Assembly: GCA_000507305.1 (NCBI GenBank)
Contig: DF240743.1
Location: 39,768 to 103,767, forward strand
DNA length: 64,000 nt
Direction of reading: 5' to 3'
DNA from: Breviolum minutum Mf 1.05b.01
Lineage: Eukaryota > Sar > Dinophyceae > Suessiales > Symbiodiniaceae
Shown here piece after piece: positions 44,197 to 54,700 of the stretch. The position numbers and the translations under genes are program-made. How positions within the stretch are numbered: position 1 is the first letter of the stretch; every line of letters starts with the position of its first letter. The notes beneath the pieces were generated by a model. The model saw nothing but the letters and a program-made list of their open reading frames with translations, did no database searches and was not told where the DNA came from.

Positions 44197-44427
44197 TTAC
44201 TGTATCTTTGTTTTGAAAGGAACTTTTTTCGATTTTTTTGAAAGTTGGGTGAACTCGTTCAACCAAAGGACATTTACCTGTCGGTTTGATTTATTTTCGT
44301 CTTTTGACAGATTTGGTGTAAGGACCTTTCTTTTGGCAATGTGCCGTGTTCTTTTTTCAGCCAAACTGGCTAACTTTTCCGTGAGGACGCACCACAGGAA
44401 GATCTGAATGATCCTTGGTTTGGTCAT
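44197..44427 (-). CDS. Candidate small basic protein, 76 residues
   Basis: ATG to TAA: LWCVLTEKLASLAEKRTRHI, AKRKVLTPNLSKDENKSNRQ, KKSKKVPFKTKIQ. A plus frame 44132-44407 overlaps. Confidence 0.38.
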   Translation of the reverse strand: MTKPRIIQIFLWCVLTEKLASLAEKRTRHIAKRKVLTPNLSKDENKSNRQVNVLWLNEFTQLSKKSKKVPFKTKIQ

Positions 44428-44613
44428 CGTTGGACTATACTTTCCAAGTCAAAGGCACAGCCTAAAGTGGTTCCAAGGAGTGTTTGCACTTCAAGCCTTC
44501 TAGCTATTGATAGGCTGGTGATACGCTTGGTGGCTGAGTTTGGGCGAAGGACTGAATTTTTCAGGTACCTATAGCCCAATACATCCTGATATACTTACAT
44601 GTGTAATGTAGAG

Positions 44614-44967
44614 TTAGTCTATCCCCAATTGTTTCCCAAGATCACAAGTTTGAGTTTTGATGAGTTTGTTAAGTTTGTTTGTTCCAATTTTTTTCCTCCG
44701 GTAGTTTTCTCTCAAGTTTCGTTTGATCATTGCAAAACAAACGCCTTCAAATTTTGAAACAAGAACATTTGATGTCAAATGCCCGGGTGGCCAAATGAAG
44801 CCTTGATTTGATGGGGTTCCAAAATACTCCAAGCCCAAGCACGCCCGGAGGTAATGTTTTGACGTCTTGGACTTGGATATTTCATAGGGGGAAAAGTAAG
44901 GACCCCCGAAAACACCCTGGAATAAGAGGGCTCTTGAATTTAGAGACACGTGAAAATTCAATCCCAC
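44614..44967 (-). CDS. Candidate coding stretch overlapping a repeat end
   Basis: After TTATTCCAG: GVFGGPYFSPYEISKSKTSK, HYLRACLGLEYFGTPSNQGF, then a basic Lys/Asn-rich tail to TAA. Its first bases (GTTTTCGGGGGTCC) match the dispersed repeat end, so it may belong to a repeat. Confidence 0.38.
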   Translation of the reverse strand: MGLNFHVSLNSRALLFQGVFGGPYFSPYEISKSKTSKHYLRACLGLEYFGTPSNQGFIWPPGHLTSNVLVSKFEGVCFAMIKRNLRENYRRKKIGTNKLNKLIKTQTCDLGKQLGID

Positions 44968-44968
44968 C

Positions 44969-45319
44969 CTAGTAATTCATGTCCTTGTCTAGTGGTGGTT
45001 TATCGCAGAAACGCGTGGATTTTAGATCCCTTAAATTTTGGGCTAAATCCATGTAGTTGCTCCTTGTACCTTGATCGAAACCAAAGATCTCCTGCAGAAA
45101 TGGAGTTTTTGTCAGAATCAGAGTCACTGGTACTCCACACTTGCACAGCTCACGTGCTAAGGATACCAGCATTGATGATATTCTGAAGCTCATTGAAGAT
45201 GGCCCCGGAGCCAGGTGCTGGGACAAATATTTTGATTGGTGACCTGGAACTGCTGTTGAGTAACTCAGAATCGAATAACACCGGTCGATGTGGATAATTG
45301 TTGAACACAGGATGTTCAA
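44969..45319 (-). CDS. Candidate coding stretch, 116 residues
   Basis: LAPGPSSMSFRISSMLVSLA, RELCKCGVPVTLILTKTPFL, QEIFGFDQGTRSNYMDLAQN, to TAG. It ends just upstream of 44967 on the same strand. Confidence 0.42.
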   Translation of the reverse strand: MNILCSTIIHIDRCYSILSYSTAVPGHQSKYLSQHLAPGPSSMSFRISSMLVSLARELCKCGVPVTLILTKTPFLQEIFGFDQGTRSNYMDLAQNLRDLKSTRFCDKPPLDKDMNY

Positions 45320-45753
45320 CCATCCTGCTTGAAGGACTCTACTCCAACAACTCAGTAGGGATATATATATATACTATTTTATAATCTGAGCTCTGAGGCA
45401 CCAGGCACCAGCAGGAGTTTTACATGGAACCGGAATTTCAGGTTCCTTGTTGAAATCATTGTTTAAGTGTGTGAGTTCACTCAGGTGTTTTCACCTCATG
45501 TTTAAAAGGTATATATTTCGGGCAAATCTGGAGTGGTGAAACATGTTTTGCCTAGGGAGATTCCAAGAACTTGTCCATTAGTAAGGTCTTATTCACCCTG
45601 GCTATTTTTGGTGTGTGTAGTTGCCTTCATTACTCGTCCAAATTTGTATGAGGGAAACAAGCATGGCAAAGCATTTCTCTAACTACAGAAGGGGTTGTAG
45701 GGATTTCATATTCCAGTTGCAAATGGCTCATAGCCCCATTCACCAGCAAGCTG

Positions 45754-45960
45754 CTACTTAGGATGGGCATCCACTTTGGTTACTCCCTTCTTCCAGCCAT
45801 GGTTCATCCATGAACGATCTCTATACAACTTGGAATTAGACCATTGGGCAACTGGATCTACCAATTCAAAAGCGGGTATATTGTATGTATTCCAGGATGG
45901 TAGATATACATAAATGGTGTATACATAGTCTGTAGAAATATTAGCATATGTTATATACAC
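45754..45960 (-). CDS. Candidate terminal exon
   Basis: Best part 45754-45900: FELVDPVAQWSNSKLYRDRS, WMNHGWKKGVTKVDAHPK, TAG. Confidence 0.37.
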   Translation of the reverse strand: MYITYANISTDYVYTIYVYLPSWNTYNIPAFELVDPVAQWSNSKLYRDRSWMNHGWKKGVTKVDAHPK

Positions 45961-46120
45961 TCAACATACAGATATTACAAACACAAATTACATATACATA
46001 TCGAATGTATATACATATATATATATAATATACATATTTTATACACATATATATACACACACATTTTACCTATATATTATTTGTACATATTATATTTACA
46101 CTACACCTATATATACATAT
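45960..46120. repeat. TA-rich low-complexity tract
   Basis: Alternating TATATA and ATACACAC runs, separating minus-strand reading frames on both sides. Confidence 0.8.
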
Positions 46121-46232
46121 CCATCCATCTAGACTTGGATGGCAGGGACCAGGATGTTGAGGAGTTGCTCCAATCTTTGCAACCAAAGGAAGGCCCTTCC
46201 GGAATGTTTGGACGCAAAAAAGCAGAGATTTT

Positions 46233-46484
46233 TCACAAATGAAGAGGAGTTGTTGATGTTTCATGGGATGGGTGTTTGTTCATTGTAGGAATTCTGGGAC
46301 TCCGAGGAAAGGATCGCAACGAAATCCTGCATGGGAGTTGATCTTTGTTTGGGTTCCAGCTAGCATCCTCCCAAATTTTGTCGAGAACATGACCAAGAGT
46401 TGGAAGGATGGAGGCAGCCATTTTCCCCTCAACCATTGGAGGAAAAGTCAAATTACTGTATGATGTGAGGCCAAAGTAGATCAA
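46233..46484 (-). CDS. Candidate open frame
   Basis: MVEGKMAASILPTLGHVLDK, IWEDASWNPNKDQLPCRISL, RSFPRSPRIPTMNKHPSHET. Both a plus frame (46263-46463) and a minus neighbour (46070-46264) overlap. Confidence 0.38.
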   Translation of the reverse strand: MIYFGLTSYSNLTFPPMVEGKMAASILPTLGHVLDKIWEDASWNPNKDQLPCRISLRSFPRSPRIPTMNKHPSHETSTTPLHL

Positions 46485-46830
46485 ACAATCTTTGTTTTGC
46501 TTCTAAACATAGAACTTTTACAGGACACTTCCAGTTCAAGCAATTGCTCGGTTCTTTTGATCCCTGATCACCGATCTGTATCTGTGTATGTATACAGTAA
46601 CTGTTTCCACAAAGCACATCAAAGCATTAAGGTCTGCTCGTATTCCTGGGTTGACGACAGAAAGCAATACCACTAGACTTACGATTTGTTTATGTTTTGT
46701 TTGCTTGCTTGATATCATAAGTTGGTGTGTTTCCCTCTTAATTGTTCTTGCTTGTTCATGTTGCAAACGATGTGAGTCTCCCTAGATGAAGCTGGCCCTT
46801 GGATCGCGACAGATGAACAAGCCAGGATCA

Positions 46831-47087
46831 CAGTGTTTCAATCAATTCTACAACAATATCCCTCAATTTTCAGATTCCCTGTGGCATTGCTACGGATTCG
46901 GGATTCAAACGTTCGCCGTTTGCTCGTTTTGACGTTCGATCTTTTCTCGGCTCGCAGATCAACTGTGTCACCAGAAAAGACGAATCCAAAATTTGAGAAA
47001 GGCGAAGTTAAACAAAGGCAAGTCGGTGGAAAGTTCACTATGTTTACGTGGGACCTAGGATTCTCAGCCAAGAAGGTTGTAGTATAA
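46831..47087 (+). CDS. Candidate terminal exon
   Basis: GATCACAG acceptor, then FPVALLRIRDSNVRRLLVLT, FDLFSARRSTVSPEKTNPKF, KQRQVGGKFTMFTWDLGFSA, TAA. Basic throughout. Confidence 0.43.
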
Positions 47088-47219
47088 ATAAATCAGAAAC
47101 CATAAGTATCATAATTAAGTCATCATGATGAAGACACAAAACCGGTATCATGTGTCGCCAACATGGTCTTGGCAGCCATTCTAGACAATCCTACAAGCCT
47201 TCTGCATCAGCCGAAATGA

Positions 47220-47440
47220 AGCATCAGTTGATTTTCTTGTTGTGGCGCGCTGGTGGTCGTTCGCAGTACCTCACCGTTGTGCCGCTGTGCCCCCGTAGCT
47301 TTGGGGGGGGCCCGCGGGCGCCCATTGTGGCCTCATGCCGTTGCCCGGGGTGTTAAGCAGCTGCGTCGTCACGTGGCAACAGTTGAATGTCTCATTGTCG
47401 CGGAACACAGGAAGTTTTCATCTTGCTACAAAGGCCACGG
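47220..47440 (+). CDS. GC-rich pocket with two open frames
   Basis: The most GC-rich stretch seen, with a G8 run and CCCGCGGGCGCCC. Frame 47253-47447 reads GRPLWPHAVARGVKQLRRHV and ATVECLIVAEHRKFSSCYKG. Frame 47150-47356 is also open. Either an exon or a small CpG-rich island. Confidence 0.3.
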
Positions 47441-48056
47441 GTTCTAGGAGATAGCGAAAGATACAGGTGTTATGAGATAATGCGATTTGTTAAGCTATGA
47501 AATGACTCCATGAGAAATATCACGAAATATGCAAAGATCATTATGTAGCTTTAGCTGTCTAACTACCCATCAAATTTAAACCAGGTCGCCATATATCAGT
47601 CGCAGTAGTTTCACCCAGTAAAAGAAGATGGACAACTCCATGATACGTACATTCTGTTTCAACCAACATTTGTCAAGTTGTGTAAAGGGCAAATATAGGC
47701 CAACACCTGAAACTTGTGCCATTTACCTTAGGGGTGTTATATTGATTGCTGGTTTTGGTCCACTTGTCACCACATCACTTTACAAAGTTATTGGGTGTTA
47801 GATGTATATTATGAAGGGGTCTTAGGAAGGATTGCTGCACATCCGGATTAGGAACGATTCCTATGGCTTACCACTGGGCTTAATATGAGGATCTTACCCA
47901 CAGTGTCAACCAAAAACTTTCCACAGATTCAACGTTCACATAAGTCTTTAAGCTTTCCTAGCACAAAAAATAGCTACCGTATATAAATATATATATTTAT
48001 ATGTCCCTTTGTTTGGATCAAAAGAAATCCCGAGTGTCTTTTTTCAATACCCACCC

Positions 48057-48124
48057 CTCGAGGACTCCATCAGCAATCGCCTGGAAGAGTTGGTGTGCCT
48101 TGGTCAGACATGGGCAGCGTGTTA
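48057..48124 (+). CDS. Candidate short terminal exon
   Basis: LEDSISNRLEELVCLGQTWA then TAA, G/C-ending codons. Confidence 0.3.
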
Positions 48125-48778
48125 AATCAAAATCATGAAATTGATGGTTCAGAAACTCCATGGGAACTCATTTATTCATTTTGCGGTCAACTGTTGCGAT
48201 GGGAGCAACATACTGGTGAATTGTAAATCAACTCATGACTGATGAGCCGGATATGTCCACTATATCCGTTTGTTGTTTACTGGTATACATGGACAACTGA
48301 CGGTAATGTATCCACACGTACCATACACATAATACAGTATGTTCTATACAGTCTTTTCAAGAGCCTAAACGATCTCTATTTTTGAAGGTCAAACCCTCGA
48401 AACAAGGCCTTTTCCAACCAAAACAAAGGGTCATTTGGGTTTCAGGTCAGCCTATAATAGTATTTATAAATTCTTTTTTGCTATATGACGTCCTAGTACT
48501 GTAGTACGTGAGTGATTTCTACTTTGAACTTGAAACATGAGCCAACTGCCAGTCAATCATTGCCTCTAGGTTTTCGGTGAATTTTTATCAAAACATATCA
48601 AAAAATCATAGAAAATCGAATGATTTTGAGGCACCGTGCTGCACCATGATGAGCTTTTACTAGCGACTTTCACGGAACGAAAACCACCATAGATGGTCAA
48701 TGGTAGTGCTTCTTGGATCGAGGAATCCTGTCAAAAGGGACCTTAACTCAGGTTAAGGGATTCCTACACATTGGCCAG

Positions 48779-48859
48779 ATGATTGTCATAGACAATGACG
48801 TGGGCGTAGTGAGGACGTACACGGACACGAAGTATGAATTCCTCTTTGAGTACACTTAA
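48779..48859 (+). CDS. Candidate terminal exon
   Basis: TTGGCCAG acceptor, MIVIDNDVGVVRTYTDTKYE, FLFEYT, TAA. Confidence 0.38.
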   Translation: MIVIDNDVGVVRTYTDTKYEFLFEYT

Positions 48860-48915
48860 GCCCAGAAAAGTCAGTGAGGGATGCGACCCCCAAATAAGGG
48901 TAGCTTCCTTTCCAG

Positions 48916-48986
48916 TAAAAACCACTCGGTCTCCTCACCATGGCGATGTTCGAATCGTTGATGCGGATGAGGTGTCACTGTCATGA
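48916..48986 (+). CDS. Candidate terminal exon
   Basis: CTTTCCAG acceptor, KTTRSPHHGDVRIVDADEVS, TGA. It follows another apparent terminal exon by only 56 bases, so at most one is likely right. Confidence 0.3.
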
Positions 48987-49127
48987 ACTTCACAAAACAA
49001 ATCAATTCCTGGAGATGGAAAATGCGTCCCTGCTCCTTGGTCAACAGAGACTTTTAAAGAATATTGGCATTGATTCTTTGGGCATTAACTGACGGACAAA
49101 AGAAACTTTTATCTCATATCTTTGCAG

Positions 49128-49249
49128 ACTTCAAAAGCAAATTCCTTACTGTAAATCATTCCAAAGTGTTTATGTTTTATTCTATGCCTTGTCCAACTCG
49201 CCCCTGGAAGCAGATGATTCAGTCTTGACATCGATTGAGGCGATTGCAG
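49128..49249 (+). CDS. Candidate exon
   Basis: ATCTTTGCAG acceptor, 40 codons (QKQIPYCKSFQSVYVLFYAL, SNSPLEADDSVLTSIEAIA), GCAG|GTGACA donor, phase 1. An acceptor at 49708 (TTCTGCAG|GT) fits the phase. Confidence 0.42.
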
Positions 49250-49393
49250 GTGACATCGACGGGCACACTTGATGGACCCAAACCTCCTGAGGCCACGTAT
49301 GGCAATGGGTTGCTGGAAGAGTTAGTTTTGTTGGAACAAGTTGGAGCTAGCAAAATGATGCAAAATGCCCTTTAAAAACCTTTAATAGTCAGA

Positions 49394-49810
49394 TTGCATG
49401 CACCATGGTATGAATCATGGCCATGTTGGCCAGGCTTATTTGAGCCATGTTCTAAGGGCTGGAATACACAGATCTTGCTATGCATGATATTCTGGCAAAC
49501 GATTTCACGCTCTTGCCCGACTGAGCCCCGGAAACGGTGTTTAAGTGTCTTTAGTAAGGATAATTTCAGGGAATCTTCCGCTAATTTGCCAAACAAAATC
49601 AGGGTGGTGAATTGTCATGGTTTAGCAAGAGTAAGTTCAAAAAGAGGACACTTTCTTCCTTGGAGCTTGCCATGCTTATATAACTTAAACACGTTTGTGG
49701 TTCTGCAGGTCCAGGCTTTTGCAAAGACACGAGGCCACGAGGCTAGACAAAGAAAGAACTACAGTAAGATGAATTTCCTGATGCAATCCAAGTCTAATTT
49801 CCCAATCTAA
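49394..49810 (+). CDS. Candidate open frame, 138 residues
   Basis: CPTEPRKRCLSVFSKDNFRE, SSANLPNKIRVVNCHGLARV, QAFAKTRGHEARQRKNYSKM. Starts at TTG, so a splice entry is more likely than a start. Confidence 0.35.
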   Translation: MHAPWYESWPCWPGLFEPCSKGWNTQILLCMIFWQTISRSCPTEPRKRCLSVFSKDNFRESSANLPNKIRVVNCHGLARVSSKRGHFLPWSLPCLYNLNTFVVLQVQAFAKTRGHEARQRKNYSKMNFLMQSKSNFPI

Positions 49811-50024
49811 GACCTGGAATTCACACTGTTGTGATTCCTGCTGTACAAACCGAGAGACTTAGAAACGTGTGGGTATTTCAGGCGGTTAAAAAAAATGGAG
49901 TTTCATACCATTCAGCCGGTGGATATACCACGATTTGGTGAGTGTGATGTCGGATTATCTCTCATTGGATAAACTAAAGAACCCCAAAAGAAACAATGAA
50001 TATTTCCATTCATGATAGTTTCAA

Positions 50025-50433
50025 CTATTTGGTTAGGATTGACGCATTGAAATTGTATTCATCGCCTAGGTTCCACCTTTTACTGTAGCTGGACTTATAT
50101 AGGGATATCGAGGGTGAGCGATGAACGGAGCTGATGGATGCATTTCCCGATCCAAAAAATATTGGAGCTGAAACCCCAGAACCGAACCAGTCACAGCGGA
50201 AGCTGATCCTGACATTTGACATCCAGGTATCCGTGGTCATGACCCCGGACGTAGAAGCAGAGGCTGAGTTTGTTTTTGCGGGCTCTTTTTCGGGTGGGAA
50301 ATTTTAGGAAAACCTCGACAAAATGATGATTGTAGATGAATTTAAAGTGGTGCACCTCACGTGAAGTCACGCCAAGCCAGTTAGTACTCAGTCTTAGGAG
50401 TTCAGAATGTGAACTGCAATCTCCACACCTCAA
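50025..50433 (-). CDS. Candidate coding region
   Basis: 50433 to about 50360: SSHSELLRLSTNWLGVTSRE, then GTGAG|GTGCAC. 50240-50025: MTTDTWMSNVRISFRCDWFG, FGSGNASISSVHRSPSISLY, RWNLGDEYNFNASILTK, TAG. The second part has the better composition. Confidence 0.42.
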
Positions 50434-50611
50434 GGCGGATCACCAAACTGTTCATCGCCTGTGGAGAACAAGGGGACAGGATCAGTTGAAGGAATGACTT
50501 TTGTTGCCATATAGTTCGAGGTTAATTCTCAAGATGCTTCATCAAGGGTAGAGGTAGTCAGTTGGGTCATGGATTGAAATTAGTGTACCCATTGATGAAT
50601 ACAGCTATTAT

Positions 50612-50890
50612 ATGTGTGCTTCTCCATTGAATTCGACGTTTCTCCGGATCAACTGTAACGGAAATCGACACTTCGCGTCAGGTGCGCGTGAAAGCGGTCT
50701 TCTTGGAGCCCGAGCAATCGATAGAACTGCAGAGACCCACGAGTTTCTTGGTAGTAGAAAGAAAGACCACCCACCGGCCATCGGAACTGCTGGTGCAAAA
50801 GGAGGTGGAGATGTTCATGACATGACATTCATTTTGGATGAAAAGTTGGGAGAATGTTATGAAATGGCAACAGGTTGGTCCGAAAACTGA
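50612..50890 (+). CDS. Candidate terminal exon
   Basis: HFASGARESGLLGARAIDRT, AETHEFLGSRKKDHPPAIGT, AGAKGGGDVHDMTFILDEKL, TGA. Well composed. Ends 118 bases before the CAT repeat. Confidence 0.45.
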   Translation: MCASPLNSTFLRINCNGNRHFASGARESGLLGARAIDRTAETHEFLGSRKKDHPPAIGTAGAKGGGDVHDMTFILDEKLGECYEMATGWSEN

Positions 50891-50956
50891 GGTTCATGTG
50901 TAATTCTACAATCATTCCCTGTTGCATATTGGATATACCTGTTCTTAAGGTGTGGT

Positions 50957-51008
50957 TTGCCTGTATACCTTGACGGCATAAAGACATGTGACATGATTTC
51001 ACTCAATG

Positions 51009-51049
<41 letters not shown>

Positions 51050-51205
51050 ACAATATCCTTTTTGTCCTCCTCCTCATCATGTGTGATGTCATCATCATCC
51101 TTGCAACAAAACAATACAAAACACGTGACCCCTCTGAAAGGTCCGGATCCGGAAGATGAAGCTATCATGCTGTCAGGGAAGCCCGGCAAGGAACAGGGGG
51201 GGTGA
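50957..51205 (+). CDS. Candidate frame across the CAT repeat
   Basis: Poly-Ser from the repeat, then NTKHVTPLKGPDPEDEAIML, SGKPGKEQGG, TGA. The minus strand reads poly-Asp with open flanks too. Confidence 0.28.
51008..51049. repeat. CAT microsatellite
   Basis: An uninterrupted run of about 14 CAT units. Reads as poly-Ser on the plus strand and poly-Asp on the minus strand. Confidence 0.95.
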
Positions 51206-51488
51206 TTTCGTTCATAGGTATGCTAACCCCCAAGCATGTTTGGACTCTAGAAAGATTATAACAATATAATTGTTATGTATATTAAATATATGTGTATACT
51301 GTATATATATATATATTGTCATTGTTATATGTGGTGTACACATATACATATATATATACATTATGTGTTCAAATTGTTCAAATGGATTGAACAGCCAGCT
51401 TTTGGAGGATGTCTCCAAACAAGAAACACCACCAACCACGAGTCTTGCGACGTACGAGTATGTCAGTAGGCTGAGAAGTTTGGAAATG

Positions 51489-51683
51489 TCAGGGGGCCTT
51501 TAACACCAACACAATATGGTAAATTCCAAGATATGCAAGGGAACACCATGGGTCAAAATCGCCTGAAGCTTCGAGAAGAACAGCAATTCTTTGGAAGCTC
51601 CCACACTTCCACGATACACGTGCTATGATGCAGGATGGCTCTAATCGAGTTGAGAGATTGAGGGGTGGTGTATGTGTATACAA
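51489..51683 (-). CDS. Candidate terminal exon
   Basis: LSTRLEPSCIIARVSWKCGS, FQRIAVLLEASGDFDPWCSL, stop. Lies 113 bases upstream of, and divergent to, the TFIIS gene. Confidence 0.35.
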   Translation of the reverse strand: MYTHTPPLNLSTRLEPSCIIARVSWKCGSFQRIAVLLEASGDFDPWCSLAYLGIYHIVLVLKAP

Positions 51684-51796
51684 TATACAATATCATCTAG
51701 CAGCTAGCACATAGCTACAAAAAGATGCACAGATTTTGTCTTTTGCCAGTCCTTTTATAGTTTGTTCAAAAAATTATCTGATGGCCATCGTCCATC

Positions 51797-54700
51797 ATGG
51801 ATTTGCCGGCCTCGCGCGTGCGACGCTGCAAAGAGATCTTGGAAGCTGCAGAGACTTCTGCGGTACAACTGAAGGTGGTGTTGCAGGACGAGCACATTGG
51901 AAGTTGTTTTTTGTTTCATGGAAAATGTTAATGGGACGTAGATAATGGACTCTTCCAACAGTTGACCTTTGTCTATTCTTGTCAGATATACGATGCATTT
52001 GGTCTAATGCCCAGAGATAATGGGATGTTGTTGCGTTAGAACAGAAGTCAAACATCGACGCAGGAGCTACGAGACATGGGCGAATTGTCCACTAAGCTTC
52101 TGGCAGAGACGAAGATTGGTTTGGCGGTGAACCAACTTTCCAAGGTGCACATGTTTGTTAAACAATTGAAACAAAGGGCCCCTACTAGTTACAAATGGAG
52201 TTAGAACCTCTACAATGGCCTTATAAATGGGTAAGTGGGGTCACAACCCCTATCAGTAGAGTTACAAACCCTACTTGTAACTGGTAGGTGCCCACTTTGA
52301 AGTTACTATGGTTGAAAGTTTGATTTTTTTGGTTTGTCACCGAGCAATGGAGACGACTGAACTTGTTCCAACATCTCAGTGCACGATTTCCCGAGTGTTT
52401 ACGATCAGATCTTTTAACTGGACTTCTCACACTGGTAAGTTGACACAGGACAGTCGTCCTGATTGTGGTGAAGTTCGGGACATGGCCAAATGCCTCCTGC
52501 AAGATTGGAAGCAGCTACATCGGAAGAGGACTGACTTGGGAAAAAAATATGTTAAGCTGTGCGAGCGACTACGTAACCTGACAAGATGAAGCACGCTTGA
52601 AGTCACACTAGAGTCTTTTCTGCCTAAAAAGCTGTATTTGAGCCATTTCACCGGGTCATTTGGATACATTATTGCTTGAGATCGATAGACTCTCAACAAA
52701 AGGATGACTTTGAAAACAATTGGTCCATTTTTTGTTTAGCAACACCATTCCCAACCACCTGCTTGCCAAAGCAGGAAAGGCAACGAAATGAGCGAGAGCC
52801 CTAAGAAAGCCAAGGCTGTGCCAGAGCCAGCAAAAGTTCTGCAAGTTCAGACAGAACCGGCGACTTGACGTTGTCTTTGCTGCGTAGATGAAATTGTGGG
52901 GGAAGTGCATCGACATGCCACCAAACATCTACTACCATATGCTATCTCAGAAGTTTCCATGTTGAATGGATAATATCTACGTAGACATTCTGACATCAGA
53001 AGAACATGGGATCTGTTGGCTATTTTACAGAAATCATGGTGTTGCCGGGTGACGTCGCCCCAAATGGATCTAAATGTATCTATGTCTATATTATAGTGGT
53101 TTGTTCGTACAGTATTTAGTTCAAGATGAGTCATTGAATTGAGTGGAGATGGATGAATGGAACCCCCAAGATACAACTACTAGTAGCACAAAGCGGATTG
53201 TTATGATTGTGGGAATATCTAAAGTTGGCATAGTCCCTTTGTTAGTCAAGGAAACTGTGAACAGATATGGTACCCTTTGTTGGTCAGTGTTGCCTAGAAA
53301 CATCCGGCTATGTTTAGGCAAAGTATCATCATCTCATTGGACTTCATTCAACAAAAACTCCCAAACAACTGAGCCTGGTGAATTACCCGCCAGTGTACCA
53401 TACCCGTTAATATAGATTTTTAAATCACAACTCACCAAGCCGACGTAACTAGTTGATAGTGCATCAAGCTTATTATTAGCGGGTTGATACTGTAATTCAC
53501 CAAGCTTCAAGGAATCTTGAAAAAATCAACACAAGTCAAGTGTCCTCTTAAAGTTCCTTACTCCCAACCTGAAAGCGATGTGTCTCATTGTTGCCACAAG
53601 AAGGTTATTGGAGTCAGGGCGAAGGTTCTGGAGAAGTTGCAAGATGCTTTGAAGGCAAGGCGGCAAGTTGAGATGCCTTGGCATTTTGCGGGGTGCAATG
53701 CCAGGAAGTGACAGCATCTTCATTTTCTCCGATGAAGGTGGTTTTATTTCGTTTCATCAGGTGTTTATCCATGTTTATTTCATTTTTATTCACTATATGG
53801 ACTATATGCAATACGTTGAATTTCAACTTCAACTTCGTCAATTTTTGGTGCAAAACCGAGAAATCCTACTGCGTTTATGATTTAAGGTTCTACCCAAAAA
53901 ATGTAAATCCCACCGTTCTGGCTGGGAGTAGGTGAAATGATCCGACCAAGGCCTTAGGGGTAAGTTAACACATTATCCAGCATCAAGAAAAGGGCCCAAA
54001 GATGTATGTTGGAGAGCATGTGTTGATGCTGATATTCTGAAGTTGTTTTTCGTCACAAATTTGTTGGGAAGTTCATTAGAAATTTGCTTCAGACAAACTC
54101 ATCCAAGTTCTAGAATCACCCGAAATACACGGCAGTACCTCAGAATGTATGACCGCCAATATTTTCATATATTCACAGGGCATGGTCACTGTATGTCATG
54201 TTTACCCGTTCCCGGTCCAACATAGGATGCCGGACTGCGTTGTGGCTCTTTGGTGGAGGTCAACCTCGCAAAGAACATCGAGGAGGCTGCCATGCTGGAA
54301 AGCCGTTGATGATGGAGAATGGTTTCAGGATAGAATTTGGGTCAAGTATGACTATTATCCTAGAGAATTCAGCATTTTGCTTGTAAAAGGGGACATTGAC
54401 TCTCAGTGATTCAGAAAGCTTCATTGGATTCTTGTTGGCAAATTATGCATTTCAGCACGTTGAAGCGTAGGGTGGCAGCATTTGTAACTTGCACTATTTG
54501 AGGTTTTGTCAGATTCTTGCTAAGTAGACAGCCGCCACAATTTACTCTCCAGCTGTACGGTTTCATGGACCAATGTTTGCTCAAAATGTATCTTCGGGGG
54601 GAATTAAACATCACCCCCTCCAAGGCTAAAATTGATGGTAATCAACCTATTCTAGGAATGTTTAGGGGCCGCATATGGCAAATTCTGTTGAATCTGTAAA

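Noticed and set aside
47289-47305. CCGTAGCTTTGG, like the start of the dinoflagellate spliced leader with a 3-base gap
   Set aside because: It continues into a G8 run instead of CTCAAG, so the match is partial and probably chance.
52435-52448. GTAAGT...CAG of 14 bases as a micro-intron
   Set aside because: The TFIIS homology needs the longer intron 52145-52448; the short pair is simply the last part of it.
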